From Gymnorhina tibicen (taxonomy: Eukaryota; Chordata; Aves; Passeriformes; Artamidae), in assembly GCA_013399875.1 (NCBI GenBank), contig VXAZ01000587.1, forward strand, positions 1,906,617 to 1,970,616: a stretch of 64,000 nucleotides of DNA. Reading direction: 5' to 3'. Shown piece after piece: positions 50,561-61,041 of the stretch. The notes below the pieces were generated by a model that was given only the letters and a program-made list of their open reading frames with translations, ran no database searches and was not told the origin of the DNA. The position numbers and the translations under genes were made by a program. Within the stretch, counting starts at the first letter, position 1, and each line of letters starts with the position of its first letter.

Positions 50561-51329
50561 ATTTGATCAAGGGCTCTCTGCTTTCTGCTCTTTCCCTGTG
50601 TGCTTAGATGTGAGTGTCCCTGGGTTATGCTATGGCAACGGCAGGAGCACGAGCAGGAGCTGCAGACAGACCTTGTTGCAGGAAGATCTGAACCCTACAA
50701 AAGCAGGAGCCTGGGAATCCTGCTTCTCTAGACCAGGCTGTGATAGGGGCTGCTAGACCTCCCCGCTCTCTGGCCCATCCCTGCCTGACAAAGTCCTCTC
50801 TGGGGATTGCCCATCCGCAGCAGTACGTGCCAGAACCGCTCACATCCCTCTTCAGGAAAGGAATTAACACTTCTCCTCGTTGTATAAAAGGTTGAATGGG
50901 AAACATAAGATTAGGCAAAATCCAGTTTTTCCCTACAGGACTGATGAGAGCTGGGCAAGAAGTGGTTTTTGTCACATTTCTTCAGGCAGAAAGAGCACTG
51001 AACCCAGTAGAGCCCTCGAGCAGGACTAAGAAATGCAAGATTAATTCTCTAGGAAAGAAGGATTCAACAAGTCCTACAAAGCAGCGGGAGGAAAGTAAGC
51101 AGTATTCTCCCTCAGGTGGCTGCTGGTCTATCTGAGAAGGTTCCACAAGGTGTTCAGTCTTTGAATACCATGTCAATTCCAGGAGAGATGAGATGGGTCT
51201 AAACTCACCTTTGGAAACTTTCTAGGTCAGCCTCGAGAAGCTGCCTCTGCTCAGAATGGCTCCAGAAGGAGAAGTAACAGGCCAGTGCCTCTGCCTCTTC
51301 AGCAGGTACCACAGACACTGCAAAAACTC
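50561..51329. other. Non-coding stretch, no gene seen
   Basis: Moderate GC with overlapping frames of 64-116 codons on both strands and no recognisable domain. Nothing else seen. Confidence 0.55.
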
Positions 51330-51690
51330 ACGCTCGAGATGGAGAAAGGGCTGCCCTGACCGAGCTCCCCTCAGAAGCAGTGGCTGTGTGGGCGCAGTGG
51401 GCACACGGAGCCGTGGGGCTGTCAGTGGTGCCGTGCCCAGCACCCGCACCCGGGGCAGCGGCTCCGCTGGCAGCCGGGGCAGTGGGATGGTGGCAGCACG
51501 TGGGCTGGGCTGCCTTTCTTTCTTGTGGAATGGGGCTGGGCCAGACTCAGCTCTCGTGGGGTGTCTGTGCAGAGATGCTCCTGCGCCGCCCCAGCTGGGT
51601 GCTCTCAGCGCTCGTGGAGGCATCGCCACAAACCAGCTCGGAGCGCCCGTGCTCAGAGATGTCACAGGGCTGAAACCGTGAGGGGTGGCA
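51330..51690. other. GC-rich patch with moderate CpG
   Basis: About 360 bp GC-rich segment in which three plus frames and one minus frame (189 codons) are open together. That argues against coding. CpG density is moderate. Possibly an orphan CpG island. Confidence 0.4.
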
Positions 51691-51837
51691 CGCTCTGTTT
51701 CTCTCTGTTCTTTGCTGAGGTTTGTCCTGTCGGGCTTTTCTTTGGGTAATGCAAAGGCGGTGGGTTTTGGTTTTTTCCTATGCAAATTCAATCCCGACTC
51801 CTTGGAGCTGCAATGTTATATAATGAGGATACATGTG

Positions 51838-51838
<1 letters not shown>

Positions 51839-51881
<43 letters not shown>

Positions 51882-51893
51882 CACACCCCCACA
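51839..51893. repeat. Compound microsatellite (ACAT)n(AT)n(AC)n
   Basis: Six to seven ACAT units pass directly into about nine AT units and then a short AC/C run. Alternating purine-pyrimidine sequence of this kind is prone to length change and can unwind or cruciform. It is likely polymorphic. Confidence 0.95.
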
Positions 51894-53919
51894 CAGCACA
51901 TTGCTGTTACTCACATGCCTCAGAATAATGAAACAGACCTTCTAAGAACTGTCTTGACCATTTCAGTACTTTTCCAGCATCTTTTCCATTTCTGCTTTCC
52001 TGAAATAAAGAGTTGTACTCAGAGTGAACTTCAGCACCATGGGTGGTTACAGCCACTGCTGTTACAGTGTTATTAGAGACTGATGACAGCAGAAGCATCC
52101 CTGTTATCAGTATTTTCCTCCTGGCATGATGTGTTTTGCAGTATGTACACACACAATGAACAAGGTAAAAGTACCAAACCAGATTATCTTCATTAGTGTT
52201 TAGCCTCCACAGGAGCTCTGACTGTCAGCTGTTATTTATGCTGCTGGGGTCAGTCACCTCACTGTGAAGATATTGATGCCATGCTTAGCAGTTTAGTTTA
52301 AACCCATAACAAGGAAACCATCATTTGTAGTCAGGTTTCTCCTGCTTTTTTTTTCCCCAGTGTAAATTCAGGATTTTTTCTTTCATTGGTGTAAGACACT
52401 AAGACACTGTAAGTTTTGGCAGATAATATTCATGAAGATGTTCAACCAAGGAGGAACAGAATTGACGTGCAATTCTACCTTCCCAGGTGTTCTGTCCTTC
52501 CAAAGGAAATTATCTTTCCCTTGTACTGGAAGACTCAGCTTTCATTAGCCTAGACTAAGGTTTCCACAGTGCTCATTCTTTATGGCAGGATTGCAGAGGA
52601 CAAGGATGGGGAATACAGCAGGTGGTCTGGTGCATGTGGAATAGATAGGTATTTTAGCCTGTGTCTTTTTTTTCCACAGGGATGGAAGTCATCACATATT
52701 CATTCCTACTGCTTTGTGCACCTTGATCAGATGCCTGACCTGACACTGTAGACAAGCAGTGCAGAACAGATCACCCAAAGGATATATTAAAGTCCAAATC
52801 AGACTTCATTTTAAAGGAAAACAGGGTTATAGATCATATCTGAGGCATAAGGCAACGTGTTCCTACCAATAAATCCCCAATCAGATGCACAAAAACTTGT
52901 AAGAGATGGAGAGCATGATGAATCCCAGCTGCATTGACCAGCATTAATTTTTCCTTTGGTCAGGAGTTTTCCATTCAGAATCTGGGTTGGCCATCTCCCC
53001 AGCAGCTAATCCTTCTCTAGGGACAGGGGGAAGGAAAAAAAAAAGGAAAAAAAAAGTTACTCAAGGATTCTACACAGCCTAATGTTCTGCAACTGTAAAA
53101 ATGTCTTTCTTTTGAATAACCAGGCAAGCAGTAAAGCATTGTTTGAAACAATAAGTACAGGGAGACTCTGCTGGTTTTGCTGTCCTCTTTGGGGAACAAC
53201 ACTGAACAGTGAGCTCTTCTCTCTAAGATTCATGTCTTCTGTGTTTTCAGTTTCAGCTTTGCTGTTGTTAACAAATGCTTTTCCAGCACTTTCAGGCAGA
53301 AAGCAAGGCCTTGGTTCCCCCCTGCACCGGGGATGCTGACACACCGGGGTTGGGTTTTCCTGTAAAGGTGTGCAGAGCTCCAGTGCTCATGTGCGGGCAG
53401 CTGCTTCAGTGTAGCTCGGGCTTCATCTCCTCTCTGTTGAAGAAGGGGAAAACCCCTGAACTGCAAGGAAAAGGACTCATTTGCTCATTTTACTCATTTG
53501 CTTGCCAGCAAGGAGAAGCCCATGACATTTAAAAATAAGTTTTCTCTTTTGAACTTGTAACACCACTAGTGCATTTATAACTGCACCATTGAGCTGACTC
53601 GCTGTAGGTGGATTCTGCAGTACCAGTCCTGGTGGTTACAATCAAACAGCAAGCAGGGTTTGTTTCAGCAAGGCCACAATGGCATTGGCTGTTAGAAGTC
53701 CGTAGGGAAATAGTAAAAAAACCAACAAACTTCAAATGAGTTAAAAGAAACCAGAGCAGGCATCATTTGGAAACTGATATTATCAGCAGCTCTTGCTCAG
53801 AAAGGAAGGATGCCCTTAGGTCTTTTACGAACTTGCACAAGCAGCATTCCCATCTGGTCTTGTGCTGGGCTCGTAAAGCTGCAGCACCATCAACAGCTGA
53901 TGGGGCTGGCTGGAACAAA
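51894..53919. other. Non-coding stretch, no gene seen
   Basis: AT-rich unique DNA with A-runs near 53036-53056 and an A/C tract at 53714-53730. Frames are below 100 codons on both strands. No gene recognised. Confidence 0.6.
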
Positions 53920-54115
53920 ACTGCTTCGAGCAGCCGCGACACCCTCGCTGCCACGCTGGAGCTCGGATGCGCACCCGAGCCCTGCTGTAAACCAGTTCAG
54001 CACCCAGCCAGCAGTGCTGGGGCTCTCTCCCCCTGCTGCGGGACGCGGAGGGAGCGGGGGATGCTCGCTCGGGAAGGCGCGGGGAGCGCCACGGGCAGTG
54101 GGAGCCGCGAATTAA
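53920..54115. promoter_or_regulatory. CpG-rich patch, small orphan island candidate
   Basis: About 195 bp with clearly raised CpG, notably 53930-53980 and 54040-54112 (words such as gggacgcgg and ggcgcggggagcgcc). Plus frames of 158 and 101 codons cross it and show no domain. The CpG density, not just GC, suggests an unmethylated element such as a small promoter or enhancer. No direction can be set. Confidence 0.4.
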
Positions 54116-54459
54116 TGCAGAGCATTTTCTTTACCCCAAAAGGCTTCACGAGTTGCAGCAACTCTTCCGGATCTGTTTATGTCCTTTTTTACCTCCTGCA
54201 CACTCTCAGAATAGGAGCTAACATCTTGGGCTGCAGTCAGTGATAAATTAGATGCCTTTACAAATCCAGGCCTTTGCATGCACGGAGGGAGTGAAAACTG
54301 TGATAAATACACAGAGACAAGCAGCACCCACATGCCTTGTAAGTAATGATTCTGTGACATAGACAACATAGCTCAGCATGACTCAAGGGGAGAGGGTTCA
54401 GAAAACGATGTCTTTAGTAATAGACGTAGACACCTGCAGAGCCTCTCCTAGCAATAGTT
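54116..54459. other. Non-coding stretch, nothing seen
   Basis: Unique mixed-composition DNA. Apart from a trivial 6 bp-arm hairpin at 54150-54164 I see nothing in it. Confidence 0.6.
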
Positions 54460-54581
54460 CTGGGTTGGGGTTTTTAGTGGGATTTTCTGTTCGGTTAGGG
54501 GGTTTTGTTGGTTTTGTTGAGGGTTTTTTGAGGGGGAGGGTTGGGTTTTGGGGATTTTGTTGGATTTTTTTGTTTGTTTAA
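54460..54581 (+). repeat. G/T-rich tract with a canonical G-quadruplex motif
   Basis: About 120 bp of the plus strand with almost only G and T. At 54532-54553 four G-runs of at least three (5, 3, 3 and 4 Gs) are separated by loops of 1, 2 and 4 bases, which meets the usual G3+N1-7 pattern for a stable intramolecular G-quadruplex. Further G-runs lie at 54463-54480 and 54498-54523. The tract is the complement of the A/C-rich class seen elsewhere in the window. Confidence 0.85.
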
Positions 54582-55552
54582 TCTGTTAAGGAGCATCAAT
54601 CCATCATAGGATAAGCGCCGCTTGAAGCTCCCTTGTGCCCCTACCAGGCTCTCATGTTGGAGCAGGCTTGACATCTTTTGTTTGCTTAGTGACACATCCC
54701 AGTCCTGCCCTTCCAGCTGTGAGACAGCCACAGCTGTGCCTCTCTGTGCACTGTCCAACAGCAGCTCCAAATGGGCTATAACCTGTAAGCCCTCCCCTTC
54801 CAGAGTTGTGAGCACTAATCAGCATCTTCAAAATAGATTTTTTTTTTTATTTGACTCCCCCAAAACACATACGCAGAGAATAAAAATTAGACAATAAATG
54901 GTCTATGCAAAAGGCCAAGGAAACCTTCTTTCATTACCAGTGTTAAACATGTTGTGATCAGGCTCCAGTGTCTGCTCCTGACTTAGGAAAGTGCACTGCT
55001 GTCAGACATTTCTTGTCATTATTGCCCTCGCCACCTTCCCCCCATTTGACTTTGTTCTCTGGTATAAACAGAGTTTGGAAGCATGGCTGGAATTAAATGT
55101 GGAAATTAACAGCTCCTCTGGCATTTTTATTAGGGACCAACAGTACATTTTTCCAGTTGTACCTGATATCTGGCATTGGTTCATTCCCCTTCCATCCATC
55201 ACCTTCTTAATTCAAAACCAAGCGGTCAAGCAACCCAGTACCAAATTAGGAAGACAATAGCACACAGTGTCCATAAAAAGGTATCTCCCTTATTTGCCAG
55301 ATGCACAGATGCCATTAACTTAAATCAAGCTTCAAGAGCCTTTCTTTCCCCGCCACCCCCTTCCCTTGGCCTCTTCCCATTTCCACACACCTTGTCAGGT
55401 GTTACCCAGCCCAGCCAGCACTCCTGCTGTCTCAGGGCACTTGAAGCACGGCAAGCACAGAAGACCCAATGCTGTTGTCAGGGGTTTTGCCTGTGTTTAA
55501 AACCCAGGACAAAAACCACACAACAAGAGGAAATTACAGTTGTACTTCTTGC
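54582..55552. other. Non-coding stretch, no gene seen
   Basis: Mixed-composition unique DNA with short frames. A 275-codon plus frame begins at 55176 and runs into the next minisatellite; it has no recognisable domain and is not called. Confidence 0.6.
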
Positions 55553-55651
55553 ACCCCAGGCAGCCTCCCCTGTGCCACCCCAGCCAGCCTGTCCTGTCCC
55601 ACCCCAGTCAGCCTCCCCTGTCTCACCCCAGACAGCCTGCCCCATCCCACG
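55553..55651. repeat. 24 bp minisatellite, about four copies
   Basis: Units beginning cagcct start at 55561, 55585, 55609 and 55633, an exact 24 bp period. Each reads roughly cagcctsyccygtsycaccccag, with a partial unit on the 5' side. The period is a multiple of three, so the plus translation is an eight-residue Pro-rich repeat, and this helps keep a 275-codon frame (55176-56003) open. Confidence 0.9.
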
Positions 55652-56879
55652 GAGGGCAGTGTCTGAGCAGCACGGCCAGGACAGCTCTGCAGGGATGGAG
55701 CTGCTGACCCCCATCCTCTCCCTCTGGGCACGGCAGAGCTCAGCTCACACAGCCGGGCAGCCACTTGGTCAGCAGCAGCTGGACACCTGCTGCAGCTGCA
55801 TCCCAGTGTGGGTTTTCTGGAGTTTTTTCACCTTGACCTGGCTCAGCAGAAATACCTCCCCCTCCCCATTTTCTGCCAGCCTCACGTTAAGCTACAGAGA
55901 AGTGCCAGCTCAGTTTCACGGCATCTTCAGACCAGCTACCCTTGGGGTCCCAATTGCTTGTCCCATGCTTTCTCATGGAATTTTGTACATCCCTAGAGCA
56001 TAGACGTGGTTATTTTTCATGCCATTCTTTAATATATTAGAGTCAAAAATAGAATTATTCTATGTAAAAGGCAAGGACGTTTTATCTCCGGAGAAAGAGC
56101 AGTGTAGTGCAACAGCAAGCAATTTGAAGGCACAAAAATAAACCCTCAAAATTTTCTTCCTGAGAGGATGAGAAATGGGTGGGGGAAAAAATAGAAATTG
56201 GTGAAGCAGTAGCCAATAGCCTGTTTCATAGCCGCACTTTAACTATTTAAAGCACACAGATTGCACAGAGGCCTTGTTTAATATTTAGGGCTGATATTGC
56301 CGGGCCTTGCTCTACTAACAGCATATTATTTTGTTCCCACTGGGAACAAGCAGCTCCTGCATGCTAAAGAGACTTCTTTGGAAGGGACAGAAAGCATTTG
56401 AGCTGCAGAAGCACAGGGAAATCTGACCCTCCTGTTAACCAGGAGTGGTGCCTGTGGTAACTGCCAAGCACCAAGCCCACAAAAGCACAGATGCCTCCAC
56501 AGCCTTCCTCTCTCCCTCACCCTGCCAGAGGAGGGGATAAAAGAATACAGGAAAATCCTATACATCCTGATCAGGGATTCAAGGCATTCACGGAACCGGA
56601 CTGAAAGCCCCCAAGACCTGTGCAAGTGTCACAATGTTCAGACAGCTTTTCAAGTTTCTGTTCAGAACAGAATCTGCCAGCTTGGAACCACTGCAGGCAA
56701 GTTCTGCAGATCACTGGCAAAGAGAAGCTGCTACAACAATTGCATCTGGATAAAACAGGACAGCTGCAAGATCTTGAAAGGTTTCACATGGCTTTTAAGT
56801 CTCTGTGACAAACAATACTCTGGCAGGAAAATCCTTCCTTTCCTGGATAATTGTTACTTTAGTGTGGAAGAACACGATG
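55652..56879. other. Non-coding stretch, no gene seen
   Basis: Moderate GC to about 55.95 kb, then AT-rich. Frames up to 99 codons lie on both strands without domains. Nothing recognised. Confidence 0.6.
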
Positions 56880-57125
56880 GCTGAATCCTTTCAAAGCAGC
56901 CTGCGAGCCTTCATTCCTTAACAAGATAATTGTTTATCATTCATTATATGCCTGATGCTCCCCAAGAGCCTCTGTCCCTTCTAAGCAATAAACAACCCCT
57001 TAGCACATATCAAAGAACTCGTTACTATCCTGTTGTGAAAATTACATGGCCAGACATTAAAACAAGCATAATTTTCCTATAGAGATAATAATTATTTGAC
57101 TAATTGGGTATTTTTGCCACATAGT
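56880..57125. promoter_or_regulatory. Candidate enhancer block (TCF/LEF-, forkhead-, homeodomain-like words)
   Basis: About 245 bp repeat-free and frame-free. It shows a TCF/LEF-like ttcaaag (56890-56896), an inverted GATA pair gataa...ttatc with a 4 bp loop (56925-56938) that overlaps a forkhead-like tgttta, and AT-rich homeodomain-like words (for example aataattattt near 57086-57096). Such mixtures are common in vertebrate developmental enhancers. Function is inferred, not shown. Confidence 0.27.
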
Positions 57126-60100
57126 CCCCATGATAGCTTCTTTTTTCCATGCAGTGTCTTCTTGAAAGGACAGTGTAAGTAATGTGGTAGTTGTGGAAAA
57201 GGCAAAGGACATTAAACACAAGATGTTTCAGAGACTGAAGTTAATTTCTTCAGTAGTTCCTGCCCTTACAGGATTTTCTGTAGAGCCTGTATTGGGGGGA
57301 AAAAACCTCACAGCCAATTTGAAGGCTGAAGACCCCTGGCCAATTACAGATGTCCCTGAGTGGCACCAAGACACGGGCTGCTGGGGCTTGTGAGCTACCC
57401 ATGCTGAAGTAAGATCTGGCTGTAGTGTTTTGGGTATGCCACCATGCCTCTTTGGCCAAAAGAAGCCTTTTAGACTAAAACTGGCATTTAAAAAAACCCC
57501 ACACTAATATGGTCATAAACACCTGTCTCAAAGTACAAGAACAGGATCACTGGGTCACTGCAAGGGGCAGTACCAACCTTCCCTTGGCAGAACTCTGCTG
57601 TTGGTGGGGAAGCTTTTTCTCTGGCAGTGCCAGGCAGAGCTAAACAAGCTTTTTCTGGGATAGGGATGTTCGCTCTTTTCAGTGTGAGCATTGAACATAA
57701 ATGACATATTTGCCATGAACATAAACTGACATCAAAAGGCTTTAAACCCGTTTATAAAATACAGTGGTCAGTTTATCAAAACCTCTTTTAGTTGTATAGT
57801 AAAGCTTGGAAACCCAAACACCACAGTATTTTAGTGTCACTGCTGGCAGACAGACTTTACCTCCTGAGCAGTTTCAGGCTGGAGCAAAGCCTCGCTCACA
57901 GCCTGGGTGTGCCTCGGGCTGCTGTGCAGGCTCTGCATCGCTTACACCCCTGCCAGCTGCCAGGAGCTAGCCAGATGTGTTTGCTGCCTTGGCACAGCTT
58001 CCCCCTCTGCTGCAAAACACGAGGTGCAAAGTGGAAAACGAACACTTGAAAGTCACTCTGCAGAGACACCTGAGCTGCAGCCTGCTTTAGGCTTTGGTTC
58101 TGATTTACGTTATTGGGTTAACAAAATTAAAAGCTTTCGTAGCCACTTTCAGAGAGGTGACTGCTGCTTGCGTGTGCCCAGCTGGTCCCTGGCAGGCTGG
58201 ACCAGGGCTGGGTCCTGACCCAAGCAGCTGCTGCCAGGTGCAGCCCTTTGGTTTGTGGGACACGGTGCAGAGAGAGGATCCTCGCTGAGCCCCTTTGGCA
58301 GGGAGGGGTTTCCTCTGCCACAGGCTCAGGGTGTGAGTTTGCAGGATATGACCAAGCTGAATGTCTCATGTGTAATGTCAAATAGCAGCCGCACAAAATC
58401 CCAGCGTGCTGTCAGCTGTGCCATATATTCCAGGGAGTGCCTGTTTCCACCCCGGGAGCCAGGCCCAGCTCTGGGACAGTGCTGTCATCCACACACCCCT
58501 TGCCAGCTGCTGCCTTCAGGGCCGGGAGAGGAACAGAGCGGTGCAGTTCGGTTCCCAGCCAGCTACCAGGGGCAGAGCTCAGCCAGACAGACCCTTCTTG
58601 GCATCAGAGCTGATGGAAACTGCAGCTGAGCTCCTCTGCCCTGGACGGGCTCCTGGAGGCATTACCCAGAGGACAGCAGTTTATCCACTCACCCTGCACT
58701 GCTCCTCTTCTCTTTACAGAAGGGGCCCCCCAGCCTTCCACCACCTCCTCCAGGTATTGAAAGGCAACTCCTGTATGTAGCAACACTACAGTACTAGAAA
58801 AGTGAATGCCAGATACAAATCAGCAGCAGAAATAAGACCACCCATCCGAATCTCCAGTCCCCAGGTTCCCAGGCAGCGCCTTTTTTGTGGCACAGTTGCT
58901 GCTCATCTAAAGCACTGAAAGGAAAAATGGTCTTTTTTTCCATTCAGTCAGATTTCCTCTGTACAGGGCTGTTGCTGCCGTTTCCAGCATGCCCAGGTTT
59001 TGCTTTCAGGCCTTTGGGTACTGGTACATTCTCCCAGGATCATATAATTATATCAGTCTGTAATCTCCTGTTCCACTGCGGATATGAGCAACCCTTTTAT
59101 GCTCACAGTAACAATTTAGAAGTGTTAAAGTTTGAGCACTGGGCCCCCGGTGCTTACACATGTTTAAATTGGCCCTCCCTGAAAGCTGATGTATTCCATC
59201 TGGTCTATTGGATTTCTTGGCTTAAAGTTACTGGAAACACTGAATGTTTCTTCTGCAGTGATCCTGTAGCTGTCCAAGAGTAATACACACGCTCAGAGCT
59301 CGTGCCCGGGCTGCTCAGGACTCAAATACTACAGGACAAGTGGTTTTAGTGGACTTTTTTCCCCGTCTGCTTTTAGAGCTATTTTGAAATCCTAAGTCCT
59401 GCGGTTCACGTTTCTGATCAATCTTATAACGTGTAAGTGAGACTTGATGGATAAATAAAACACACACGTTTGCAGCTCAATTCCTCCAACATTTTGCCTG
59501 AATGATGCAAACCAAGCAACTAGATTTTTTTTGTATTTATGTCAAGAAAAGGAGCCATTACAGGCAACTCTTTAGGTTATAAAGAAAACAAGCTGCAACA
59601 CAGTAAATTATCAACACGAGCAGCAACACTGGATTAACCATTCAGATATCCACTGCAAGGGCTTTACAGCCCAACTGCCTCCTCGCCATTCCCAGACCCT
59701 CCAGGCTCAGGGGCAGGTGTATCACCCAGTTAAAATACACAGGTGCATTCAAACTGGGTCACACAAGTCAATAACACAGCACATTCCTACACCAATTTCC
59801 ACAACCCAGCTATCTCACACTGCAGCAGACTCTGAGAGCATGCCTGGCCCTTGGCTTGGTCCATCTCCCACAAACCTGAGCAACTGCTGGCAGCTGGAGG
59901 GATGCCCACATTCCCAGCAGCACTGCTGACTCCTTAAAGCCTGTATTTTGCTGCAGAAGCCATGCTGCATTTTAAAAGTGAAGATTCAGGAGTATTAAAA
60001 ATATTTCAGCCTCTTCATCATCTTTACTTTCTTATGCATTTCCATCTTGTTCAGTTCAGATTCAGCCCTTTGCTAACTTCCAGTCCAGCTGGAGCACAGA

Positions 60101-60998
60101 TGCAGGGAACCTTTTCTGGTGCCCATCACCTCCCGTTCCTGCCAAGCTGCAGGAGCCCACTTCAGACCTGCAGCCTCTTCGTGACTTTAGCTCAGACCTT
60201 TAATTTAAAACAGCTCAACTCACCTCTCCAGGATGCTCTCAAGCCTACTCAGTACCCTCCCCTTGCACTCCTTGGCTGGAAAACACAGCCACCCCGACTG
60301 CTGGGAGCTGGGTGGCACTCAGTGTCATGGGGAATCAGGCAGGGGCTCCACGTGTGTCCCACTTGAGAGCAGGTGAAGCCAATGGCTGGAGTGCCTGATT
60401 ACCCAGGCCAAGCTGCAGCAGGCACTGGGGCAGCAGCTCCCAGGTTCAGGTGGAATTCCTTTCTCCAAGCCAGCCTGCTGATGCAGTTAAAAATGCACTG
60501 GACAACCTCCACAGAAACCCTTCAGATCAACTCCTCCTCTCTCCTTTTTTGCAGTGAAGCCACACTCCCTCCAGGGTTCACTTCAACTCAACTTTCAGCC
60601 ATCAGCCAGGGCAGAAAGTGTCCTGGCTGCAAAATGGTATAATGGCTTTGAGTAAGTGGCTAACTGGGAGGGAAATGGATTCACGTGCTCAGGAGGCTGG
60701 TTTCCATATCCTCATAATTGCTTCCAGCTAATGCTGACCATTCTCCCTCCTCGGCATAGTGGGAGCATCTTCTGGTTGACTGGATTTGCCGTGTGTTTTG
60801 TACAGTGGCTGAATGGGGATTTACATAAAAATAGTATTGCTGAGCATTTAGTTCTGACCATTTTGTGCTTGGTACAGCCATCTGCAATCGAAATACTTGG
60901 AGAATATTACAGATGTTCTTGCATTTTAGTCTCAAAAACTCCTAAAATGTAAAACTCTTACATCCGCTCGCTCGAGTTGCCAAACTTTTTCTGCACTT
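57126..60998. other. Non-coding stretch, no gene seen
   Basis: Alternating AT-rich and moderately GC-rich unique DNA. Frames of 60-134 codons occur mainly on the plus strand (58.2-58.8, 58.9-59.3, 60.0-60.4 kb) without recognisable domains or good exon structure. An A/C tract lies at 57489-57503. Confidence 0.55.
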
Positions 60999-60999
60999 C

Positions 61000-61041
61000 T
61001 GTTATTAAGCAACTCTGTTATTAAGCAATCATGTTATTAAG
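61000..61041. repeat. 16 bp tandem repeat, three copies
   Basis: The word tgttattaag starts at 61000, 61016 and 61032, an exact 16 bp period. The first two units continue identically through caa; the third diverges at its end. Confidence 0.9.

Noticed and set aside
51222..51791. 189-codon minus frame, Arg/Pro-rich
   Set aside because: Three plus frames are open across the same GC-rich patch, so the length is compositional.
55176..56003. 275-codon plus frame
   Set aside because: Held open by a 24 bp minisatellite and moderate GC; no family resemblance or exon structure.
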